Shown piece after piece: positions 1 through 10,381 of a stretch of 64,000 bases of DNA. Numbering within the stretch: position 1 is the first letter of the stretch; every line of letters begins with the position of its first letter. A model generated the notes under the pieces. It made no database searches. It was not told the DNA's origin and worked only from the letters and a program-made list of their open reading frames with translations. The stretch comes from Linanthus parryae. Taxonomy: Eukaryota; Streptophyta; Magnoliopsida; Ericales; Polemoniaceae. The stretch lies in contig JALGPY010000004.1 of NCBI GenBank assembly GCA_023055425.1, positions 63,449,718 through 63,513,717 of the forward strand, read 5' to 3'. Both the position numbers and the translations under genes were made by a program.

Positions 1-160
1 ATGGCATATGTGTGCCAATTAAAAGTTGCCAAGTAAAATAATTTACATGTAATGCATTGAGAATAAAACTTTTGAATTCCTCTTTTAATTCTCCTAGGCT
101 TTTTTGAATGAACCAGAAGACTAAGCTTTTAATTCTTTTATGAGAATATGTGATTCAATG
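1..160. other. Host flank of the first retrotransposon
   Basis: AT-rich sequence with no coding signal that I can support. Its last five bases (156-160, CAATG) are the left target-site duplication of the adjacent element. Confidence 0.6.
156..160. repeat. Left 5-bp target-site duplication CAATG
   Basis: Identical to 10377-10381 directly after the right LTR. Five bases is the normal Ty1/copia duplication length, so this fixes the element ends. Confidence 0.93.
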
Positions 161-1464
161 TGAAAGCTCAGGTTGAACAAGACTTGAAATAGCTTGACTA
201 TTCAAGGCCTTGAAACAGCTTTCAAAGCCTTGAATCAGCTTCAGAGGCTTGAAAGGCCTTGAAACTGGATACAAAGCCTTGAAACTGTTGGACCTGAATG
301 CATATTCTCAGGGGGAGTTTTTATGCTAACTCTATGATTTTGAATTACTTTCTTTCCTTCATATGCTGGATTATCTGTTAGTAGATGATGAAAGACAAAT
401 TGTTGAACATGTTTGGAATTGCAATATATCATCTGTTTGACCATGATAATGCAGGAAATTTTGTTTTCTAAGTTTTGCAGGATTGTTTCCTAAACTGAAT
501 TGCTACAGATTTAGAAACACTTGAACACTTTGATCCTGTGATCAATCAGACGTGTATGACAGCTTCTCATGATGTTTAAATGAAAGATTAAAACAATATT
601 TATGAATATTGTGATCATCCAACCGTTGGAGAAGATTTCAAAGTAGTCAAACTCTGTTGCCTATAAAAGAGGAAGGTTGTTGCTGAAAATCTGGAGAGAT
701 TTGCAGAGCAGTTTGAAGTATTTATAGAGCCCAATTCGAAGCAACATGACACAATACTCAACGGGCATATACAGATAAAGTATTCTGGATTGACAAGCAT
801 CAAAGAAGTTCTTCATCTACTCCAATCCATTTACAGAAGTTCACTGCTTTTCACTTCAGTTTTCTGTTCTTAAGTGTTCTTCTGTATAGAGTTATATTGG
901 TAGATCATTTCTGTATTATTTCTACATTCATTCTCAAGGATTGTTCAAAGTGAACAATAGAGAATTCTTAGTTAATCAGTTAGCTAGAGCAGGTACTAGA
1001 CAGGTTAGGGAAAACCACAAGCTGTAACAGAGAAAGGGAACTCTCTGTGCTTGAGTTCTAGGGCTTAGCTTTTGATTAATAAGAATTGAGTTGAAAATCC
1101 TGCAGGGATCTAATCCCTGAGGTAGAGACGTAGGTCCAAGTGGACTGAACCCTATAAATCACTTGTCTTGTGCATTTTAAGTTCATTTACTTTCAGAGGT
1201 TTTGCAGCATACAAAAACTGTTTATTTTTCAAGGGTTTGAACTTGTTTTCAAGGCCTTGAAAAAGGCATACTTGCTCTAAACTCTCTGCATCTACTTCAA
1301 AGGCTTGAATTTTTGTTCAAGGCCTTGAAATTCATTGTTTGCATAAGTTTTTCATCTTCCTAGCAAGTTTTGCAAAAAGTTGGCATACTCTATTCAACCC
1401 CCCCCCCCCCCCCCCCGTTCTAGAGTATCTTAGCTGCTTATACAACTGCATACTCACACTTTCA
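161..1464 (+). repeat. 5' LTR of the SIRE-like element
   Basis: This 1,304-bp LTR matches 9067-10376 over its length with scattered substitutions and small indels. It contains exact palindromes TTCAAGGCCTTGAA at 201, 1248 and 1316, plus near copies. A run of 19 C at 1398-1416 lies 48 bp before the LTR end. The corresponding run in the 3' LTR is 12 C. Confidence 0.95.
662..669 (+). promoter_or_regulatory. TATA box of the 5' LTR
   Basis: TATAAAAG, mid-LTR, in a block conserved between the two LTRs (TATAAAAT at 9581-9588 in the 3' LTR). The position suits the U3/R boundary of a copia LTR promoter. Confidence 0.6.
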
Positions 1465-1466
1465 AT

Positions 1467-1478
1467 TGGTATCAGAGC
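1467..1478 (+). other. Primer-binding site (initiator-Met tRNA)
   Basis: TGGTATCAGAGC begins two bases after the 5' LTR. This is the usual plant copia primer site, complementary to the 3' end of initiator-Met tRNA. Confidence 0.93.
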
Positions 1479-1530
1479 TTGTATCACTGTATAAGATTTA
1501 ACCATCTGGTGATCGTGAGTATTACATGTG

Positions 1531-3266
1531 ATGGTGGTTTCTCACAAGGAAGAGCTGCTAACAGACCTCCTCTATTTTGTGGAGAAAATTTTGCTCACTG
1601 GAAAGCTTTCATAAAAATGTTTATCATTGATCAATATCTAGAGCTTTGGACCATTATCCAAAATGGACCTCACAATTTCTACACGAAGAAAGATGGGATA
1701 AAAACTCCTAAAACAGAAGACTCACTCTCCTCTTCTGAATTATAGCAATTTTCTAAGAATTACAAGGCTATTAACATTATCTATTGTGCTTTGAGTACAA
1801 ATGAATTCAACAGGATCTCTGGATGCACAACTGCTAAAGAAATATGGGTTAAACTTGTGGTTACCTTTGAAGGAACCAGTCAAGTCAAGCAAACCAAGAT
1901 CAATATCTATCTCACACAATATGAGTTGTTCAAGATGAATGCAGATGATGTCATCAGAGATATGTTCAAGAGATTCACTGATATTGTCAACAACCTTGAC
2001 TCACTGGGAAAACACTTTTCCAATGAAGAAAAGGTGAGGAAGATTCTCAGAAGTCTTCCAAAGGCAAAATGGGAACCAAAAACCACATCTATTGAATAAT
2101 CTCAGAATCTCTCAACTTTACAACTTGATGACCTACAAGGGAAGCTCCTGACACATGATATATCTATGAATGAAGTTGATGGAGAACTTCGAGGTGGTGT
2201 CAAAAACTTAGCTCTCAAAGCCAAAGAGAATGAGAGAAATCAAAGCCTTGAAACTGTGGATGGTGATGATGAAGATCCAATTTCCTTAATTTCCAAAGCC
2301 TTGACAAGGATTCTCAAAATGAAGAGAAATTTTGGAAACAAAGATTTCAACAGAGAAAGGCATAGATCATCCAGCAACAAGTATTACAAAGGTAAGTCCT
2401 CTTCACAGAGAAAATTAGAAGTTATGAACTGCTTTGAGTGTGGTGATGCAGGACACTTGATAAGAGACTGTCCACACAAAAAGAACAAGAAATTTCAGAA
2501 GAAAGATCATGACAGAAGAAAGAAAGCCATGATAGCTTCATGGAGTGATTCAGATAGCTCTAGTGAATCTGAATCTTAAGAAGAACATGCCAATCTATGC
2601 TTCATGGCCAAGCATGATGAAAGTTCTGAAAAGAACATTGAGGTAATGGTAAACTGCTTAATTTCAAAACCAAAAGAAGCTCTTTCAGAATATCTCAAGA
2701 CAATGCTCTTAAATGAGGAAGATTATCTGAAAGAGATCAGGCTTTTGAAAGAAAAAGTTCATGAGCAAGCAAAAGAAAACTTACAACTTGTTTGCCTAAA
2801 TCAGAATCTTGAAATCTCTCAGAAGAAAATTGACAGTGATTTCAAGGCCTTGAAAACCAGTTTCAAAGCCTTAAAAACACAAGTCAAGGAAGTAGTCACT
2901 AAAAACTCCTCAGTGAGTGTCAGCCTTGTTAATCTAAGACTTCAGGTTGATGATTTACAGAAACAAAAGATTACTCTTACTGAGAAACATCAAGAATCTG
3001 AATTGGTCAAAATCAAGCTTGCTGGATCAGAACACAAGTTGAACTTGATTCTTAGAGGAAATTCACAGTCTGTTCACAAAGCTGGTATTTGATTCAATCC
3101 AAACTTTCCAAGAAGAAACAATACCAGATTTGTGAAAGGTGGAAACAAAACTTCTCCTACTTGTCATTACTGCTGTAAAATTGGTCATGTTAAAATGACT
3201 TGTCCTTTTAGAAGAAGAGACCCTCACATAATGAGTAACACTTTTCCTTTTCAACTCAAAGGATAG
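1531..3266 (+). pseudogene. gag: gag of the SIRE-like element (broken by in-frame stops)
   Basis: Gag builds the cytoplasmic virus-like particle. One reading frame carries a copia gag N-terminus with the PPLFCGENFAHWK motif, an acidic and serine-rich segment, a first zinc knuckle CFECGDAGHLIRDC (2430-2471), a lysine/glutamate-rich coiled coil (about 2604-3090) and a second knuckle CHYCCKIGHVKMTC (3162-3203). The frame is interrupted by stops at 1743-1745, 2097-2099, 2577-2579 and 3090-3092. The ATG at 1531 is one frame off, so a 1-base shift near the start is likely. The coiled coil includes two FKALK units encoded by the TTCAAGGCCTTGAA-type repeat, which suggests that the DNA repeat shapes the protein there. 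No intact product is possible. Confidence 0.88.
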
Positions 3267-6200
3267 GTTAAGAAGATTTAGGTTCCTAAAGGGGTTAGAC
3301 CACCTAACATGGCTGATCCTGAATATGAATCCAAATTCCACACTTGGTCTAACAGCTCGGTAAGGCAGTGATTGGTGCTTGCAGGTTGTCACCAAAGAAC
3401 AAAAGTGGTTCATGGACATTGGTTGCTCAAGACACATGAGTGGAAAGAGATCTCTATTCTCAGAATTAAAGGAGCAATCAGAAGGTTCAATATCACTTGG
3501 TGACAAAGGAAAATGCAATATTCTTTGTATTGGAAAAGTTGGTACAGATTCTGAAAACTCTATTTCTGATGTTTATCTGGTTGAAGGTTTGAAGTTCAAT
3601 TTTCTTAGTGTATCTCAACTTTTTGATAATGGTAACAAAGTTATATTTGATAAAGAAAAGTGTGTGGTGCAAAATGAGAAATCAAGAGATTGCATTATCA
3701 CAGCCTCTAGATCAAACAATGTTTATACTTTTCAGACTAACAAAGTTGCAGGTGAAAGTTTGAAGTGTCTCAAGGCCTTGAAAGAGGATTCAAAGCTTTG
3801 GCATAGGAAACTTGGTCATATCAGTTTGCATACTTTGAACAAGTTGATTTCCAAGGACTTGGTAACAGGATTTCCATCCACCAAGTTTAAAGAAGATGAG
3901 TTGTGCAAAGCCCGTGCACAAGGAAAGCAGACCAGAAGCTCCTTCAAGCCAAAGAAGTTTGTAAGTACAACTAGACCTATTGAATTACTTCATATGGATC
4001 TCTGTGGTCCTATGAGGACTCATACTCCAAAAGGTAAAATGTATATGCTTGTTGTTGTAGATGATTTTTCTAGATACACTTAGGTTATGTTTCTCAAAGA
4101 AAAATCTGAAGCACTCTCTGAATTTTCAAAGCTTTGCAGAGAACTTCAAAACTTGAAAAACCTACATGTAGCTTCAATCAGAAGTGATCATGGTAGAGAA
4201 TTTGATCAGTTAGAATTTGATTTACTCTGTGATAAGCATGGTATTTCTCACAACTTTTCTGCTCCAAGAACTCCTCAACAGAATGGTGTTGTTGAAAGAA
4301 AGAACATGACTCTTGAAGATATGTCAAGGACAATGCTTCCTGGGAACAAGTTGCCAAACATTACTGGGCAGAAACTGTGAATACGCAAACTATATTTTGA
4401 ACAGGTGCTTGATCAGACCTATTCTAAAGAAGACCCCCTATGAACTATTCAAAGGGAGGAAGCCAAACATCTCTTACTTCAGACCCTTTGGATGTACTTG
4501 TTTTATCCATAACAATGGAAAAGACAATCTTGGTAAGTTTGATGCAAGAAGTGATGAAGGTATTTTTCTTTGTTACTCTTTGAATAGCAAAGCTTATAGA
4601 GTTTACAATAAAAGAACCAAACTGGTTGAAGAAAGCATTCATGTTATTTTTGATGAAAGCTATGATGGTTCTTTGAGTGAAAGTTTTGCAGATTTGAATT
4701 TGAACAAGCATGAATCAGAGGAAAGACTGAGAATCCACTTGGATTCAAGAAAGACTCAGAGGAAAATAGAAGACATTTTCAAGACCTTGAAAATAGTTCT
4801 CAAGACCTTGAAAATACAGTTCAAAGCCTTGAAAAAGATGATTAGAAGGATTCAAGTTACAAAGCCTCTACTTCAAGACCAGAGAAGATCTATCGAGAAC
4901 CTGAACCATGGTCTCCAAGAAAGAGATTCAAATATCTCTCATACCATCCAGCTGATAATATCATATCATACCCAACCACTGGTACACAAACCAAATCACA
5001 GTTGAAGAACGTATGTGCGTTATGCTTTTATTTCTCTTGTAGAACCAAAAACTGTGAAGGAAGCTTTACAAGAAGCAGACTGGATAATTGCTATGCAAAG
5101 TGAACTCAATGAGTTTAAAAGGAATAAGGTTCGGAACCTGGTTCCTGCACCTACAAACCAGTCTGTCATTGGTACCAGATGGGTATTCAGAAACAATTTG
5201 GATGAAAGTGGCAATATAATCAGAAACAAAGCAAGGTTAGTTGCTCAAGGTTACAATCAAGAAGAAGGTATTGATTATGAGGAAACTTTTTCTCCAGTTG
5301 CCAGGTTAGAAGCAATTAGAAATTTTGCTTGCATTTGCATCCTTCAAGAACATGAAACTATTTCAAATGGATGTGAAGTGTGCTTTCTTGAATGGCTACT
5401 TACAAGAAGAAGTTTATGTTGCACAACCACCTGGTTTTGAAAATGACAATTTTCCAGATCATGTTTACAAACTTGACAAAGCTCTTTATGGTTTGAAACA
5501 AGCTCCAAGGGCTTGGTATGAAAGACTGTCAAAGTTTTTACTTGAAAATGATTTCAAAAGAGGTTTAGTAGACAAGACTCTTTTCATTAAGACTCATGAG
5601 AAAGATTTACTTGTAGTACAGATATATGTTGATGATATACTGTTTGGAGCTACTAATGATCAATTATGTAGATAATTCTCAAGTCTTATGAGCAGGGAAT
5701 TTGAGATGAGCATGATGGGAGAACTTCTTCCTAGGACTTCAAATAAATCAATTGAAGAAGGGCATCTTTCTGAATCAAAGCAAGTACACAAGCGACTTAC
5801 TGAATAAGTATAGCATGGCTCAATGTAAGGAAGCCAAGACTCCAATGAGCTCTACACTATCCTTAGACAAGGATGAATCTGGTAAGAGTGTCAATGTAAA
5901 AGAGTATAGAGGCATGATTGGATCATTACTCTATCTGACAGCACGCAGACCAGATATTATGTTTAGTGTATGAATGTGTGCTAGATTTCAAGCTGATCCA
6001 AAAGAATCACACTTAACTGTTGAAGAGAATATTCAGATATCTCAATGGTACCAAAGACTTAGGGCTTTGGTATCCAAGACAGTATAACTTCTCTTTGAGT
6101 GATTTTTCAGATGCTGACTTTGCAGGTTACAAGGTTGATAGGAAAAGTACTTCAGGAACCTGCCAATTCATTGGATCCTTGATTAGTTGGCATTCAAAGA

Positions 6201-6568
6201 AACAGAATTCAGTTGCTCTATCAACAGCTGAAGCTGAATATATATCTGCAGGAGCATGTTGTTCACAAGTACTATGGATTGTTCAACAGCTAAGAGACCT
6301 TGTATTTGACTTCAGAGGCATACCTATTAAGTGTGACAATACTAGTGCAATTTCAATTACAAAGAATCCAGTGCAACACTCAAGAACCAAGCACATTGAT
6401 GTCAAACACCACTTCATCAGAGATCATGCTAATAAAGGTTATATTGTTCTTGAATTTGTTTCTACTAACATGCAAATTGCAGATATCTTCACCAAACCAT
6501 TAGCAGATGAAAGATTCTCAGCTCTAAGATTGGAATTGGGAATGCTAAATAAGACTGCATTGGTTTAG
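3267..6568 (+). pseudogene. pol: pol of the SIRE-like element: protease, integrase, RT, RNase H (decayed)
   Basis: The protease site reads DIG at about 3415 (WFMDIGCSRHMSG) where copia proteases have DSG or DTG, so it is mutated as well as broken. The GAG-pre-integrase HHCC motif (LWHRKLGHISLHTL) and integrase core (HMDLCGP, SDHGREF, NGVVERKN) follow, with a stop at 4081-4083 replacing a Trp codon. Frameshifts lie near 4375, 5330, 5690-5750 and 5975-6020. RT is seen from [24 protein letters not shown] and YVDD (5625-5636). RNase H shows DADFAGYKVDRKSTSG, STAEAEYIS and DIFTKPLADERF, ending with a stop at 6566-6568. A spacer after integrase (about 4780-4860) is built of KTLK/KALK units from the same palindromic repeat. 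Confidence 0.93.
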
Positions 6569-7026
6569 GGGGAGCATAAGGTAAGAAAGGTAAGCTGTAT
6601 GTGTTTACAAAGGTTTGAACTGAGTTTCAAAGCCTTGAAAATTAGTTCAAGACCTTGAATTTTACTTGTTGCAGTGTTACAGTAATTCAAGACCTTGAAA
6701 GCCTTTTCAAAGCCTTGAAAATGAATCTATTACACAAATAGTCAATAAACTTGTATCATTCTATATTGGGTGATATCTCTGTAGATATTTGCCTAATATA
6801 GCCCCTACCCTTTTCAAAAATTTGATTTAGCCAAAAATAGTATTAGTATATTCTATTTTCCAACGACATAATAGTTTGAAATTTTATCTGATCTGTGCAA
6901 ATCTTTTTGAAAATCAGAAGAGATACTAGTTTCCTTTTGAAACTCAAACTCTTTAATTATTTATCCTCCTCTCTTCTCCTTCATTCCGTATCAGTCCACA
7001 TCTCTATTTTCTTATCCCTAACCCTA
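6569..7026 (+). other. Spacer between pol and the third ORF
   Basis: Non-coding spacer. It starts with the purine-rich GGGGGAGCATAAGG and holds about five near copies of the CAAAGCCTTGAA/CAAGACCTTGAA half-repeats at 6610-6720. No splice or promoter signal can be assigned with confidence. Confidence 0.6.
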
Positions 7027-8752
7027 ATGAGCACAAGAAGGGCCTCAGACAGAATCAAGATGGCTGGAGGTTCGAAACATGTCTCAGAGAAGAAGAGAAA
7101 AGCAGCAGTGGAAGAGGTTCACGAAGTCAGTGGAGACTCTAGCTCCAGAACTCCGAGTGCAGAGGCAGTCCATTATCCTCCTCCATCAAATAAGAAGGTC
7201 AAGAAGGCTACAACCTCCTCTTCAGAAAAGCAAAAGAAGCAGAAGGCCATTACAGAGAAGCAACCAGAAACAGAGCTTACTATTTCAAAGAAGGTGAAGA
7301 AGAAAGAAACTCATGCAGAAAAAGGGAAAGGGAAGGTGACAGAAGCACAACCAGAAGGACAATTGGAGAAGGCATTGCAGGTCTATTCCCAAGTCTCAAC
7401 AAAGAACACAGCTCCATATGAGACATGGTTTGTCTCAAACATCTCTAAAGGTCAGTGGTTAGATGGTTTTTCTTCAAGATCTATTGGTTTCTACAGTTTG
7501 GTTAATAAGTATTTGTTGGAACACATGAAACTCAAGTGCATCTCTATGTTAAAGAAGAGTTCTTTGTGGTGTTTGCTGAATCCTAGAGAAATAGCCTATC
7601 CCATACTTACCAGACTCTTCTACCTGAACCTAACCCAAGTTAAGAGATCTACACACTTGGTGATCAAATATAAAGTTGCTGGGATAGTAATTGAACTAGA
7701 TCACTCTGAGTTTGCCAATGTTTTAGGTTTTCCAAAGAGGTATGATACCAGCAACCATCCACCAAAATTAGATACTTTGAAGCTAGCCAAAGAAAAATTC
7801 TTTCTTCCAAACATCTCAACCTCAGCTAAACAGTTAACACATTCTGTGTTGAATGTTGAAGCAAAAGTCCTTCACACTATACTGGTGAGATGTGTCTTTC
7901 CTGAGAGTACTCAAGAGAGTTGGTGACTGAGAGAATTTTGCACATCATGTATCTGGTTATACATGGCTATGTGATTGATCTTCCAAAACTAGTTATTGAA
8001 CACATGCTATTGAGCCTGACCATTAAGAGGATTCATCCCCTACCCTATGCAAACCTGCTCACCTTGTTCTTTGAGCATTCTGATATCCCTTTCACTGGAG
8101 AGGAATCAGTCACATCTGCTATTGGGGAACTCAATGAGAAAGTCTATGAGAAAATTGGAGTTGTGAAAACAAAAGAGAAAGTTTGGAAACTTTACTCAGA
8201 CCTGACTGAAGCAGAACTAGGTGCAAAGAAATTTTCTAAGTCCAAGACATTGACTCCCACTTCAAGTCAGACTTCTCTGCCTACAGACAATCAAAGAGTT
8301 GATGGATTGGAACTTCACATGGAGGATGTCAAAGCTACTGTTTTTGGACTAGAAAGTTATATGGGACGAGTCAAGTATATGGTGGAAAGTATCTTCAGAA
8401 GCATGACCTTGCTTGATGTTCCTGAGGATCCTGAAGAAACAAAGAAAAGAGATTCAGACAAGGGTTTGCCTAGTGAGCCTTTAGACCATGAAGAAGATAC
8501 TCCAGTTTCAGACAAGGGAAAGCAAGTAGCATAACAGGCAGAAGATGAAGAAAATAGTCCAGATTCAGATGAGTTGCTGATCACTTTGAAGAAGAAGAAG
8601 AAATCCCCAAAGGCTGCTGAAAAGGACAAGACTGAAGAAGCAACTATTGCAGGAGGGAATGCAGAGGAACATGAAGAGCAGAACAAGACTGATGAAGAAG
8701 ACAATGAGAAAGAGGAAGAAGATCAAGATGAAGATGAAGATCAAACCCCTTA
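7027..8752 (+). pseudogene. Third ORF of the SIRE-like element (plant transposon protein-like), broken
   Basis: The likely start is the ATG at 7027 (MSTRRASDRIK). A basic, low-complexity, lysine-rich N-terminus is followed by a globular part (about 7400-8190) with YLNLTQVKRSTHLVIKY and ELDHSEFANVLGFP. From memory this resembles the putative plant transposon protein domain found in many plant retroelement ORFs; a profile search would decide. A frameshift lies near 7917, a stop at 8532-8534, and the same frame then runs on as a strongly acidic tail to the stop at 8750-8752. In SIRE elements an ORF at this position has been called env-like. I see no obvious signal peptide or transmembrane anchor in the part after 7027. 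The product and role are unknown. Confidence 0.72.
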
Positions 8753-9055
8753 ATCTTGCCTATTATTTCTTCCACATTCTCTCTGCTTTAAATATTTCTT
8801 TAAGTTTCCAAAATTTTTTAGACACTTGATCCAACATCTTCTATCTTTTTGATGAAAGTCAAAAAGGGGGAGAAAATTTTAGGTTTTAGTTTCTAGTCTT
8901 AGGATTATTTGGTTTTGTCTGCTGAACTATTTATGTGTTTGATGGTATTTGAATAGTTGGATCTTTTTGGAAATACTGTGTTTTTTTAATTGTGGACTAA
9001 TCAGTTTATTTTGCAGAGACTGAGGATCAAACATAATTTGGTTTTGTCTTTCATC

Positions 9056-9066
9056 AAGGGGGAGAT
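9056..9066 (+). other. Polypurine tract
   Basis: AAGGGGGAGAT abuts the 3' LTR start TGAAATC at 9067. This is where plus-strand DNA synthesis is primed. The minus-strand SIRE copy has the same tract in reverse at 33514-33524. Confidence 0.88.
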
Positions 9067-10376
9067 TGAAATCTCGGGTAGTACAAGACTTGAAATAACT
9101 TGACTGTTTCAAGGCCTTGAAACAGCTTTCAAAGCCTTGAATCAGCTTCAGAGGCTTGAAAATAGTTTGGCTATTTTGAAGGCCCTGGATTCAAAGCCTT
9201 GAAACTGTTTAACCTGAATGCATATTCTCAGGGGGAGTTTTTATGCTAACTCTCTGATTTTGAATTACTTACTTTCCTTCATATGCTTGATTATATGTTA
9301 TAAGATGATGAAAGACAAATTGTTGAACATGTTTTAAATCGCAATATATCATCTGTTTGACCATGATAATGCAGGAAATTTTGTTTCTAAGTTTTGCAGG
9401 ATTGTTTCCTAAACTGAATTGCTGCAGATTTGGAAACACTTGAACACTTTGATCCTGTGATCAATCAGACGTGTATGACAGCTTCTCATGATGGTTAAAT
9501 GAAAGATTACAACAATATCTCTCAAGATTGTGATCATCCAACCGTTGGAGAAGATTTCAAAGTATTCAAACTCTGTTGCCTATAAAATAGGAAGGTTGTT
9601 GCTGAAAATCTGGAGAGATATGCAGAGCTGTTTGAAGTATTTATAGAGCTCAAATTCGAAGAAACATGACACAATACTCAACGGGCAAATACAGAGAAAG
9701 TATTCTGGATTGAGAAGCATCAAATAAGTTCTTCATCTACTCCAATCCATTTACAGAAGTTCACTGCATTTCACTGCAGTTTTCTATTCTTAAGTGTTCT
9801 TCTGTATAGAGCTATATTGGTAGATCATTTCTGTATTATTTCTACATTCATTCTCAAGGATTGTTCAAAGAGAACAATAGAGAATTCTTAGTTAATCAGT
9901 TAGCTAGAGCAAGTACTAGACAGGTTAGGAAAAACCACAAGCTGTAACAGAGAAAGGGAACTCTCTGTGCTTGAGTTCTAGGGCTTAGCTTTTGATTAAT
10001 AAGAATTGAGTTGAAAATCCTGCAGGGATCTAATCCCTGAGGTAGAGGCGTAGGTCCAAGTTGACTTAACTCTATAAATCACTTGTCTTGTGCATTTTAA
10101 GTTCATTTACTTTCAGAGGTTTTGCAGCATACAAAAACTGTTTATTTTTCAAGGGTTTGAACTTGTTTTCAAGGCCTTGAAAAAGGCATACTTGCTCTAA
10201 ACTCTCTGCATCTACTTCAAAGGCTTGAATTTTTGTTCAAGGCCTTGAAATTCATTGTTTGCATAAGTTTTTCATCTGCCTAGCAAGTTTTGCAAAAAGT
10301 TGGCATACTCTATTCAACCCCCCCCCCCCTTCTAGAGTATCTTAGCTGCTTATACAACTGCATACTCACACTTTCA
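9067..10376 (+). repeat. 3' LTR of the SIRE-like element
   Basis: 1,310 bp, homologous to 161-1464. Exact TTCAAGGCCTTGAA palindromes occur at 9108, 10168 and 10236. A C run of 12 is at 10318-10329 and a TATAAAAT box at 9581-9588. Many point differences from the 5' LTR indicate age. Confidence 0.95.
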
Positions 10377-10381
10377 CAATG
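10377..10381. repeat. Right 5-bp target-site duplication CAATG
   Basis: Directly follows the 3' LTR and is identical to 156-160. Confidence 0.93.

Larger units (their letters stand above)
161..10376 (+). mobile_element. SIRE-like Ty1/copia LTR retrotransposon, structurally complete, coding-decayed
   Basis: The element is 10,216 bp. Its LTRs are at 161-1464 and 9067-10376, both starting TGAAA and ending TTTCA. It is flanked by the same 5-bp duplication, CAATG, at 156-160 and 10377-10381. An initiator-Met-type primer-binding site and a polypurine tract sit at the expected places. The domain order gag, protease, integrase, reverse transcriptase, RNase H is Ty1/copia. The large size, a gag with two zinc knuckles separated by a coiled coil, and an extra ORF after RNase H fit the SIRE/Maximus lineage (inference). 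All three ORFs carry stops or frameshifts, so it cannot encode its own machinery. The LTRs differ at many sites, which points to an old insertion. Confidence 0.95.

Noticed and set aside
201..214. TTCAAGGCCTTGAA as a heat-shock element, as in ONSEN
   Set aside because: Heat-shock elements need nGAAnnTTCn spacing. Here TTC and GAA are separated by eight bases and the neighbouring repeats do not restore the 5-bp periodicity.
1479..1745. Short gag ORF starting at the primer-binding site
   Set aside because: No ATG at 1479 and it overlaps the primer site. It is the start region of the broken gag frame.
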